Assembly (NCBI RefSeq): GCF_000327385.1
Contig: NW_008706747.1
Span: 759,396 to 823,395 of the forward strand
Direction of reading: 5' to 3'
DNA length: 64,000 nucleotides
Source: Lottia gigantea
Taxonomy: Eukaryota; Mollusca; Gastropoda; Lottiidae
The notes below the pieces were generated by a model, which made no database searches, was not told the origin of the DNA, and saw only the letters and a list, made by a program, of their open reading frames with translations. The translations under genes were made by a program, and so were the position numbers. Positions 42,480 to 54,277 of this stretch are shown here, one piece after another. Position 1 is the stretch's first letter. Each line of letters opens with the position of its first letter.

Positions 42480-45400
42480 CTTCGAGGCCATTCAGTAAAC
42501 CTTTGTTCAACTTATGAATTAAGACCGCAGGTTAGCTTCACTCATTTACGCTCACCCTTTCTAGACAAATGAGGTCAATCTTCAACTGGTTTTGTCAACT
42601 CAACATCCCTTTTAGAGAGTCTACAGCTAATAAATATTTCACAATAAATTCTGCAATTGCCTATTTTATGCCATCTTCTCAAATTCTTTCGATTTATGGC
42701 CGGGAATCAATTGCAGGCAATTTGGTACATTAAAAGCATTTCAACGTCTCGTGATGACATGGGAATAGTTACTTTTCAAATAGCTCAGGTCATTTAAGGG
42801 TTAGTGGTTTGAATAAAGATGAACAAATTGTTATCTTTTTGTTGATTTAAGTTGGACACCTCCTGGGAACACTTGAAATCATCTTGACACAGATTGTGGT
42901 GTTACGACCAATTCGTGTCTGGACCATTCAATTCCCAAATTCCCATTGTCAAAATAAACTTCTTGTATGTCCATATCAATAGTATCTTAGATCGTTTGAA
43001 TTCAATATGGCTTGTATTAGATCATATCAAGGTATAGGATACCGAACAGTGGTTGGGAATCGAGAACAGAACGACGAGAGTTTATCGGAATGTCGAGGAT
43101 ATATCACCAATGATTCTGATACTTTGCAAGAATTGGTCACTCAAGTTTCAAGGCTCCCCATTGAGCATATGTTTTTAGTTCCCTTGGATGACCAGTAGGC
43201 AAGGATACTACAATGATGCAACAGGAGACAAGGGGTGGTCATGCCTGAAAACCGACCAATTCCATTTCTTCAACCAAACATATACCATTGCCCTTCGGAT
43301 ATATTACTACAACCTACTGCACTATATGAGATTATCTTGCTTAAATAGCTACAGTAGATTGCAAATATTTAGCTAACAAACTGTTTAATAAAAATGCCTT
43401 CACGTTTTCAAATATAAATGGTTTAATCTTGAAAAAAAAAATCCGTACAAGCAAGACAATTCCGTTCATCAAAATCTCATCCAAAGTATGGCAAAATCGA
43501 GAGTAAAAGTTGTTTGAGGTGGTGGACTCCTCAAAAGAGAAGTGCCATCAGGTGGAACTGTAAGCATGGTCTGCTTCGCGCGACACCCGCCACTTCCACA
43601 ATGATAAAAATCATGAGATTTTATTCTCCTTAAAACGTCAGGAATCGACATTCCCGCCAGAAATACTGTAGATCGTCAACTCTTACTATTTATCATTCAC
43701 TTTCTCTTTTTTTATATTTTATGCCAACAAATTTTGAAATTACCAAAAACATGTGAAAAAAGGACTGAAATGATTTCCAGTTTCAAAGCAAAGATTTCGA
43801 TCTTGTATCATCCATTTAAAGGTAACCTCGGATGACCTTGCTTTCACGGTATGGTGGTTACAGAAGCAATTTGTGACGTGAGATCAAAGCGATAAGTGAT
43901 GAAAGGTGTTCAGAAGAATAGGGAACATATTGATGTTCATTTGATAATAGTTATTAATAATAAAAACAGTTACTAATGATATTTTTTGACAAATGATTTT
44001 TAATTAATTTGGATGCTGTCAATATTTTTTTAATTTCTCGATGATGAAATTGACACCTCCAAACATCTGCTTTGGGTACAATAGTTGAACTGTTAACGCC
44101 AAGATTCCGCCAAAGGAAGACCTTTTTTGGTGTCAGCCTTCCAATTTCGTCAGGCCTTAAGCTAGCACAATTGTTGAAGCTTAATATTATATTTGAGACT
44201 TTGAATCAACTTGACTGTATTTTCAACGACGTAAATCGAATGTTGTTTGCATGACGATATCTTCATCAAAAGTGGTGCTTTTGAAATTACTTCACAAAAT
44301 GTACATTATACAAATTTGTATATCTTTGTAGATCTAAAAGGGATTGAAAATTGAAATCTCTGAAAAATATAACCCAGAATGTTGAATGTACCATATTGAA
44401 AGTCTTTTCGTTAAAAATGAACGTATAGTATAACTCAAGTAAATGTACAAGTTTGAACCAAAATACATCTTCAAGTCCAATATGCGTGTAGAAATTAATA
44501 TTGATGAGACAAAACGAAAGAAATCACACCCAAAACATCTTTACCTTTCATCTGACCGCTTGTCGTCAACTTGAAACTTTTCTCAAGAAAATAATGAAAT
44601 AATTAATTGCGGATGTGCATCTCGATCGTGTGATAAATATGAGAAAGAAAATTGATGTTGTTCGAGATAACAAAGTACTAACCAATGGACTGACCAGTCA
44701 GTGACCAGTCCACCAGTGCCCTCTCGGATTTCTGGATCATTTGACAAGATAACAAATGGATATTTTTTATTAGTTTCTTTTGATCTGAATTACATTTTAA
44801 TTAATTAGACGTATTTATCATGGATGGTTCGATGATCTTAGAAATGGAAATGTTTCGGTGCAAAGTGTGAACTATAGCCCGTGTTCCACAATTGTAATAT
44901 TTTTGGTTAAAATCTTTTGAAATCCTGTTTGTAGAAATACAATACTCGACAAAGACAATCTGATACATACAAAGTTATAACTTAGCTATCTGAAAAATTG
45001 TATCGTGAAAGCATATGTATTGATGACTGCATCGAGCTCGCTACCCTTTGGATAGGTTCTGTCTTCAAGTTCTTCATCTTGTACAGTAAATGCTTTCAAC
45101 CGCTCATTCGCCCGTTTGCAAAACAAGGCGATTTGTAGGCTACGATGCATACTCAAGAATAGTAAGATAATAAGGGTGGTTGCCCGAGATCAATGCAAAA
45201 CATTTGTGATTTGGTATTCTCCAACCACCAGATGAAAAGAACCCAGTGGACTCGTTGGCATGGCATCATTAATGTCCGTTTCCGCTCTATCAAACGTCAG
45301 TCAAAATTTAGTTACTGCATCATTAAAGTATTTGCTCTGTTTTTAATGATCAATTAATTGGTACAAAGTATTTAAAAACATGTAAGCTGACAAGAAAACA

Positions 45401-47600
45401 CGATATCGTCTGTACAGTGACCCAAAGGGTTAATACTAGACGCCATTAAAATTGCGTCTAAAATGTGACCCTGGACTCGGGTCGAGTCTGGTGATTGATG
45501 TCCGAGACTTTATGGTCAGCTTCATTGAGTTATAAAACTGTTAAATTCATCAGAAAAATGATGATGTTATACGCATTTATCACCAGCATCTGTTTTGTCT
45601 GATCTGTAGCATGAAAGAACATTTTATGAATGGCATATAGTAAAAAAGTTACCCGCGAGATTTAGGTTATTTCATTGATAATATTTTAAATTGGTCAGTC
45701 AATTATTTGATTATTCTCCGTTCCACGAGCAACTTTTTGATTAAAAAGGGGCCAAACATTTTGAAAAAAAACCTATTTTCAGCGAAACTTCATGGCTTTT
45801 CTTAGGCCAGTTGGGATCATCCATTCTACAACTCAACCAAAGACCATAGTGCGATCCGATGAACTTTTTGATAGAGGAATATCTGAGATATTCAAAGCTA
45901 GCTCATATTGAAGGCAGAGCAACTAGTACTAACTATCAGCAACTGCAATTGCTCTCGAATTCTGCCAGCCTCAAGATAAAGATCGACTAAAGCCCATCTT
46001 TACCGCTATTACTAAGAATTCATCTACAATACTTTGTCGCTGTTTCTGACAATTTTGAAATTCAAATAAGTAATTTGAATATAAATCGGGCCGGTCGGTT
46101 TCAATGTTTGATCTTTATCTTAAGAGAAATGTAAATTTCGAAAACATGGTAAATAGCACTATATTTAAATATTTTTTTTCAAAGGTGGGCATTCATTGAT
46201 ACGGCTTATAGTTAATCAGACTAATTTACATTCACCGATACATACGCTTCATCTAGTTTACTGAACAAGGTTTAGTTCGGGATCACATCAGCAACTTTTA
46301 AGCTTTCAAAAACATTCAACGTTAATATGTTTTTCATTCAAAGAAAGAAGATTCGGTTATAAAGTTATCCTATAACTTACTAATCCGATATTCTTACAGA
46401 ACATCAAATAGACCGTAGTTTGTGGTTTCAGCATCTTAAAGCTACATTCAATTACAATACGTTTCGCGCCATAATTCATCACAAAGTCCACACGTTAAGG
46501 AAGCGCCATAATAATTCATATTTTCAAAAATGGTTATTTAAAATGCACTTGATATATTTCGGCCTACCTAAAGTAACAAAATGCATTGAATTTAATTGCA
46601 TTTAATGTCCTCGACGATGCCAGATATATAAATTCTATGTCTGTTTAAGCCACTTATTTTTCGAGACCCTCTTACTTTTACTAATAATCAGTTATAGTTG
46701 CAGTTATCAGACGTTAACTTGATTGTCAAATAGACGCGTAACATTTTAATAATAAATTCTCTTTGCATATAAATCAATGTATAATTCAGTAAAATAAATG
46801 TTTGAAATATGATAAAAAAAATAATAACGAGTGGCAAAAACAAGGCGTTGATTGTTCATATTGATGTATTTAATATAATAAATCATATACAAAGGGTGAG
46901 TTTGACATTTATAAACTACGTTGTTGTTTGGATGATTACTTTCAAACCATGGATTTTCACGGAAAGAGCAAAGTTTTGTTGAAGTTAGCTATCCAAGCTA
47001 ATTAGGATATATTTTTTATTTAAATTAGCTCCTTCTCGATTACGGTTGAATTTAATCGATTTTAAGCAATTTAATACCCGGTTAGTTTTGAATAATACGA
47101 CTAGAATATGACACCTCAATTGCCTGTTCATAGATTTAGAGTTTTAAAGAAAAGCCTATTGAGTTAAAACACTCAAAAATACATCTTTAACTATCTTGGG
47201 AAACTGTCACATGACTTCATCAATAGGTAAATTGTCATTAGCGTTAAATGAGTTAGTCAATAGGTAAAAAGTCATTAATCTAACTAAGATAGGTAAGTAA
47301 TGACAGGTATTGAACAGGTGCTCTCCAGATAGAGGGGTTGATGAGGAGAAAAAGACGTACTTGATGCTTGAATGTTAAATTCGTTTATTAGCTACAGTAA
47401 TAACATAGGACAAAGCAGTGAACCCTGCTAAATGCCACTTTCAATTGTTTATAAGATATATAAAGGGTTTTAAACGTGGATTTACCACTTTATTGTGTCA
47501 TAAGCTTTCTCGACAAATTCAAATCTGACAGTTTGAACGAAATTATGCAACACCGTTTTCAAGATTTATAAGATTTTTAAATGTGTGTTGATTATTAATG
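42480..47600. other. Non-coding stretch with one weak candidate frame
   Basis: A 63-codon frame at 43007-43198 (MACIRSYQGIGYRTVVGNRE...) has balanced, protein-like composition, but I recognise no family and found no adjoining exon. The rest shows nothing I can name. Confidence 0.3.
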
Positions 47601-47601
47601 T

Positions 47602-47792
47602 GCGAATAGACGATGTACGGTGTCCGTTGCGGTGTACGGTGCGGGGTTATCGATACAGTAGAAAATAGAAGAAACGTATCGTGTCCGCACCGTGTCCGGA
47701 CCCGTATCCCGTGAGTTCACTTCTTTTATTTTTGTTTGAATCGATAATTCCGTAACGTACACCGTACTGGCCACCGTACCTCGTCTATTCGC
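47602..47792. mobile_element. CpG-rich terminal-inverted-repeat element, 191 bp
   Basis: The left end GCGAATAGACGATGTACGGT and the right end, which reads GCGAATAGACGAGGTACGGT on the reverse strand, are inverted repeats that continue through CGGTGTACG. ATCGAT flanks the centre on both sides. It is far richer in CpG than its AT-rich surroundings. It has no coding capacity, I saw no convincing target-site duplication, and it is the only copy in the window. Confidence 0.75.
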
Positions 47793-49504
47793 GGTTATAA
47801 GCTGATTAAAAGTGTTTCAGTCTACATTCCCATTTTCACGATTTTAGCGAACAGCAATTTCGTTCATTTTGATATGCTTTCGCGAAATTTCCACATTGAA
47901 GATCCTTAAATAAGAGCTATATGCCTTTTAATTTACATATGATTTTTAATAAGACACCTAGTGGCCATAGACACCAGCTTTAACCTATATAACCTGAACT
48001 GACCCAAAACCGCAAATTGTAGAAATGACAATGGGTAGGGATCGGGTTTCGATTTCATTTAATAGAAAATAGGGCAGACAAATGAGAAAATCTAAAGATG
48101 GTGTCAACTATTAAAGTTATCGTGGAGTGGATCTGATATGACACAATCAATATGTTCTATCTTTCATTCATACGAATTTCAAACAGCTGGGGTTGCCCAA
48201 TTCATTCATTCATAAAACGAACAAGAAGGGACCAATAGGAGACCCTTGTTTGACCCCAAAAACGACATGACGTTACGTCGAATTCAATTTTCTACAGCAA
48301 ACAAACCCCAGCATAACCAAGCGACCGTGACATTGTAGTTAATTTGTATTTGTTCAAGTGAAAGTTTTTATAGTCCCAAAAATAAACTTAGAATCCTCGA
48401 GGGTACAGATAAATGAAATACGTGTCTTACAAGTGTTATATATTTATTGCATAATAAGTGTCTTAATTCAAGTCAGAGCGAGGTCAGTGAATATTCAAGT
48501 AGGAATACAACAAGATTTGCAAATAAATGGTGAATGAAAGAGCATACATGTATTTCGCAACCCAGGATCCCTTTTGATTTACTTTTCATTAAAAAGATGT
48601 AAGCTAATTGGAAAATAGTAGCATTTATAGGTACATAGTCCTCTAAATAATAGCTTTACAAGTTGATAGAGCTCTATTTTTTGCTATGCATGGTACATTT
48701 CAGTATTACATCCGTCGACAAGTGGCCCTGCCATCAAACAGAAACGATATTAGAAGATAAAAATGTCGTAGGTCCATGTAAGGGAGCCAGACATCGGGCT
48801 TAATTCTGAAGAAATACAGGATAGCTAAAATTGGGTTGTATAAACTGAAATCCAACATTAAAAGACTACATAGCGTACATTATTTTCGACGAGTCTTTTT
48901 AGAATATAAGGTTTATTTCTCAATTCGTAGTAAAAAAGGGCAACGAACACTAACATAAGGGTAGGAATAAATATAATCGTAACCGCACAAATGCCCATTG
49001 AGAACATGTTTCATTGCTAGCTTGTAATTTCATTCTAAATTAGAATGTTAAGGTGGTGCCAATACTCAGAAATAGTTGTTTATTTAAGCGGTAAATGAAC
49101 ATAATGATATAATTTAACATAGATTAAATATTTGACATGCGTCCATCATATGTCATATTAACCCATGTTAGTCGAAGATAAATAATAGTAAATAGCCTAA
49201 ATTAACCCTTAGAAATTCATTAGGCGGATTTGTAAAGTGTTGAAATTAAATTCCTGCTGTGAGGGCATGGTTTTGTTTAATATACTATTTGATGTTTCGG
49301 AGTACATACGCCTACAAAACCATATGAATAGAAATATTACCTCTAATAATTTATCCGACGTCCTGTTTTCCACCAATTCGTCATTTCCGGGCCGTTTTTA
49401 ACATTTTAGTAAACTAATGATTTTCCGTGAAAGCCCTGCTTGCGCTCTGCAAGTTTTAGTTTTAGAGAAACTGTCAAGGATTGTCGAATGTTGAGGAAGC
49501 TTTC

Positions 49505-49870
49505 ATGTATCGGCAGATTAGAATGATATACGACAGTAAAGACGTCAGTGGTATAGGTGTAAACGACTTTAATGTTTTTAAAATATCTCAATCCGGTCTA
49601 ATTTACTTCAACAACAAATTGAATGAAGATTCGCAAATGACGGAAGATGAGAAAAATCTGTGGAAAGGAATAACAGAACAATATGGTACCAATAATACAG
49701 ACGATAAAAACAACTTGTTACACCGGCCCTTTAACATACCATACCTATTACCTTTAATCAAAACCACATTGATCAGACCTGCAAAACCAACACACATCAA
49801 CAACTATCAAAACAGCAGCCATTCACATTTCCTTTTCATAGAGAAGACAGCAAAGCACATGATCGTATGA
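49505..49870 (+). CDS. Uncharacterised open reading frame, 121 codons, possibly real
   Basis: From an ATG at 49505 the frame encodes MYRQIRMIYDSKDVSGIGVN and continues with a charged, varied composition (NEDSQMTEDEKNLWKGITEQYG at about residues 44-65) unlike the chance frames nearby. The open frame extends eight codons further upstream. AG dinucleotides after a short T-rich tract before 49470 could be a splice acceptor, so it may be an exon. I recognise no domain, signal peptide or membrane segment. It may be a chance frame or a fossil exon. Confidence 0.25.
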   Translation: MYRQIRMIYDSKDVSGIGVNDFNVFKISQSGLIYFNNKLNEDSQMTEDEKNLWKGITEQYGTNNTDDKNNLLHRPFNIPYLLPLIKTTLIRPAKPTHINNYQNSSHSHFLFIEKTAKHMIV

Positions 49871-50859
49871 TTCCAGCAGACTGTCATACCGCACGTGCCG
49901 GTAGGAATTTTGGCACGAGTCAACTCTCTTGCGTCGAAGCACCTATTGTTTATTTAATTGTTCAAATTTTCATATTTCAAACGTTCAATGCTTCCTCCAA
50001 CTTTCTTTGTGTCAGTGATAAAGACAAGCACAACATAACGCGTAAGTTTTTGTAAGAAAATTCGTGTGTTCTACTTCGGTCTTTTTGAATTTATTGAAAA
50101 TTCACACCGAAATTACAGATTGACAATTTTACATAGAAAACTTCTAATTAGCAGATGCTTACAAAAACAAAATCAAATTTGGGAGTATATGAAAAAGAAA
50201 TAAAATGATAAAGAAACTAATGTAATGAGTGATTGATTTCTGGGTATATTGATAATCAATTAAAGACACTTATCATGTTAAAAAAAAGTTCATTAAGTAT
50301 GAAATTAATGATATTTTAATAGCTAATTAAACTTGGAGTAATTAGTACCATTAAAGAAGATGCTTGAATAACTCGCATCTTTAGATGTTTTTCTATAAAG
50401 CCCAGATCAGTCTGAGTTCTTTACAGGTCAATAGAAAACGTAGAGTTAATCAGAGGGAGTGAACGCAATGCTCGTAAAAGCGATCAACCCATCAAAATTA
50501 ATTGCTATGGTATAACATTTGAAAATCATCAAAGACTTGAAAACTAGATTTAAAGATGCGAATCAAGGTCAAATTAACATTTGAATACCGATACACATTG
50601 AACATTATCTGAGTTTATTTAATCAATTTGTGATGTTTTCATGTTCAAACTGCAAATTTGGAACATTCTTTTCTTGATTTAGTCCTTTGGTGCAGAAAAA
50701 AAAAGAAACGAACTTTCTGTATTTTTTTCAGAGAAAAACGCATTCATTTATTTCCCTGATTAGGCGTTATATCATCAGCAAATTAATTTATTCCTGATAT
50801 AACCAAATCAAGACAAAACCCCTTTTATAAAAAAAACTGATAATTCTGATGCATGATTT

Positions 50860-51300
50860 TTTTTTATCCTGATAAAACGTTTGTATTTATTATGATTATT
50901 TCATAATTATAAAACATTTACGTCTATTTTACATTTTTCTTATCCTGATAAAACGTTGCATTTATATTTTTTTTCCTAATAAAAGGTTTGTATTTATTTC
51001 ATATTCTTTATCCAGATAAAAAGTTTGTATTTATTCTATTTTTTTTAACCATTTGTATTTATTTTATATTTTGTTTATCCTGATAAGACGTTTGTATTTA
51101 TATTTTTTCCCTGATAAAACTTTTGTATTTAATATTCTTCATCCTGATAAACGTTTGTATTTATCCTGATAAAACGTTTGTATTTATTATATATTCTTTA
51201 TCCTGATAAAAAGTGTGTATTTATATCATAACATTTTTTATCCTGATTAAACGTTTGTATTTATATTATATTCATTTGCATCTATTTTATACATTTCTTG
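50860..51300. repeat. Degenerate tandem repeat (TATCCTGATAAAACGTTTGT)
   Basis: TATCCTGATAAAACGTTTGT followed by ATTTAT and a variable T-rich linker recurs roughly ten times with an irregular period of about 30-60 bp. It is older or less homogenised than the other arrays. Confidence 0.8.
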
Positions 51301-51864
51301 ATAAAATATTTTTAACTTAAAAGATATATTTTGTATATTGTATATTAATTAAACGTTTTTATCTATTTACTAATTTATCTATAGCTTTTATCTTTTTTTG
51401 TATAAACCTTCTGCATAATCATCATAAGGCGTCATTATTCATGCAGTTTTTGAGATAATAGTTGGTATATTCGCTTTAGTATTAAACCTAATAAATGAAG
51501 ATGACCAAATTCCAAGAAAGATTCAAACTCGACCTCTAATGAAATTTGACGGATGCTCAACTTATAACTTAATTAATATATTCAATAAATTCCGGCTATA
51601 TACCTCTTGAAACCATCACGATATCTCAATCAAATCTGACATTTTCACATTTTCGTGTCTCAATTGTTTCGATTCAGATGCAATTGACACACGAAGCATC
51701 TTTTCCTACATAATTGAAATATTTTAAATTGTTTGTTTCCTACTGTTCAAACTTTTAAAATAATTTAACTGTCAATTATAACAGTCGAAGTTAAATACAT
51801 GTAATAAATAAATAAAGCAACAAAGAATGCCTTTCTCTTTGAAAACCAAATAATGATATAATTA

Positions 51865-52195
51865 AACTCAAGTTATGTTAGAAATATTATAAATTGATTC
51901 GAGTTAAGTTTGAAATACTATAAATGGACTCACGTAATGTTTGAAATATTGTAAATAAACTCAAGTTATGTTTAAAATAATATAAATTGATTCGAGTTAA
52001 GTTAGAATCATTGTAAATGGACTCGAAGTTATGTTTTAAATATTATAAATAAATATTGTAAATGGACTAGAAATTATGTTTAAAATATTGTAAATGGACT
52101 CACGTAATGTTTGACATATTGCAAATGGACTCACGTAATGTTTGACATATTGCGAATGGGCCCAAGTTATGTTTGAAATATTAAGTTAAGTTAAG
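51865..52195. repeat. Degenerate tandem repeat of about 32 bp
   Basis: Units of the type GACTCAAGTTATGTTTGAAA plus TATTGTAAATG recur about ten times with two alternating flavours (GATTCGAGTTAAG and GACTCACGTAATG). Confidence 0.82.
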
Positions 52196-52199
52196 TTGA

Positions 52200-54277
52200 A
52201 ATGTTACGTTACAACACTAATAAATTGAGTCAAGTTTTTCTTGAAGAATAAAAATTGAAACGAATTGAGTTTATTCGGAAAAAGAGGAGGCCAATATCAA
52301 TAGGTATCCGTGAAAATTCCCAAATTGCCTGTCCGAAGACGACTCGATGATGGCGTTGCCCCTTTTCATTGTTCCCATTATGTAACAGTAGGCTTACTTA
52401 TTTTCTTATAAACAAATCTTTTCTAAGCATTAACCCTTATCCTACCTGTGTATGACGCAAAGCTCCGAATCTTCCCTCAGCAATGTAGTTTTTGACCTCC
52501 GATTATCAATTTAGTTTCATTTCACCTGTTAAAATGAACACAGGTGTCATGGTTTTTGAAGTAAGTAAAATATCAAAAGAGTCTGTGAGTATTTAATACT
52601 ATTTACTGTTATTCCACTCTTTAACCATTTCCTGTTTAAAAACCTAACTTTTAGATCAATGACCAGCAGGCCAACCTAATGTTATATTTCAGTCAATGAC
52701 AAAATTAGCCTAAAGACTCTTTCTTTTCATTATTCTTGTTTGATTCGCCTCGAGCTTGTTTTTTATCTCCAAATTAATATTTACAAAAAAATTGAGTTCT
52801 ACAGGAAGTTTATTAGTTTACACATTTCAGAAGATGTAAAGTGGAAAATCACATCCTATTCGCTGTTATTAATACCGAAAATGAAGCAAAGGTTCTAATA
52901 TTGGCATGGCAACAGATGGGTTACTAAACTATCATGGATGCACAATTAACTTCCTCCTCTTTTGTCGGATTCTTCCAGATTCAGAGGCACGCGTTCAGAC
53001 TGAGCGCTTATTGTGTAGTTCCTGCGATGAACTTGGTATGATATATTACCTGTGATTGCCAATAATCAGTTTTCTTCGGGTCAGGTTTCCAGATCATTCG
53101 AGCACAGAACGAGTTTAAGCCAATAATTGTATAAAGGGAGACTACTCTTGTTAAAATACTACAACCATTACTCAATGAATATAGTAATGAAATATCTGAA
53201 AGGAATGTGAACTTGACAAACCGTCGTGGAGTGACATTAGGCGTTTAGGAAACCCCCAATAACGACGTCCTTATTCAAGGTCCCCTTAAAGAGGTTTTTG
53301 GACTTTAATAATTCAAAAGGCATTTTAATACTGTTAAAAAAAAAGACGTCCATCAGCAGAGCCATGGACCTATTAGTGTGTGATCAATGTATATAGACAG
53401 ATAGGGGTGGCGATCATCAAAATAAATCAATTTGAACATTCCTAATTCCATAATAAAGTCCAGAATACTCTGCTGATGTATGTAATTTAATTGAATATTC
53501 AATACCTCAATGGGCCAATTGCTTCTACTATATTTAGGTGGAATTATCAAGGCTGGGAAGGGGGCTCACAGCACCAAGCACTTGAAATTGGAACTGGGGA
53601 TGAGAATAAAAGATCAGCCTTTTCCTTACAGATTTATTTAATTTCATTTTTTTTTTAATTATGTACAAGAATATTTAATAACTGCATAATGACTGCAATT
53701 GAATGTTACAGAATATCTCATTTGACATAAGCATCAACAACATCAAGAAGAATTTTGAAGACCATATCTGTAATTCAACTGCCTCCAACTGATAGTGTAC
53801 TTAATTTGGAACAATTCTATAGAGAAGTTCCATAACAAATCTTTAACAAAACAAATGGACAACAGGAATGTTGCCTTTTATTGCTTACTTGCATTTCATG
53901 ACTCAATCTTTCATGGACCCTGCTTTACGAAAATTTCATGACTGCATTTCAAATTTCATTTGCTGAATAATGATTTGTTTTTTTTTTTTAAAACTTATTC
54001 TTTTAACTGCATCAAAAGCTGAAGTACTTGATACATTTCAAAATAACATCGTTTTCAAGCATTACCCAGAATGCTATTAACTTCAGCCAAATTTAGATTT
54101 AATTATCCAAATTAATTAATTGTATTCTGTCAATCAAGACCACAATAATGCCCACTGTTAACATCTTTCACACTAGCGCTTAAGTCTGTTATAAAATCAT
54201 ATTCAAATGATAACTATATACAAGTCTGTATGAAGTATATACACTGATATTCTCACAATGATGGCTTTCGTTTCACA
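52200..54277. other. Non-coding stretch downstream of fibrillarin
   Basis: Includes the fibrillarin 3' UTR at its right end. A lone PBX/MEIS decamer (CTGTCAATCA) lies at 54127-54136. No other gene seen. Confidence 0.45.
53877..53882 (-). promoter_or_regulatory. Candidate poly(A) signal AATAAA, fibrillarin
   Basis: On the minus strand AATAAA lies about 400 bases beyond the fibrillarin stop codon. A nearer variant, ATTAAA, is at 54098-54103, and another AATAAA is at 53633-53638. Which one is used cannot be decided from sequence. Confidence 0.3.
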
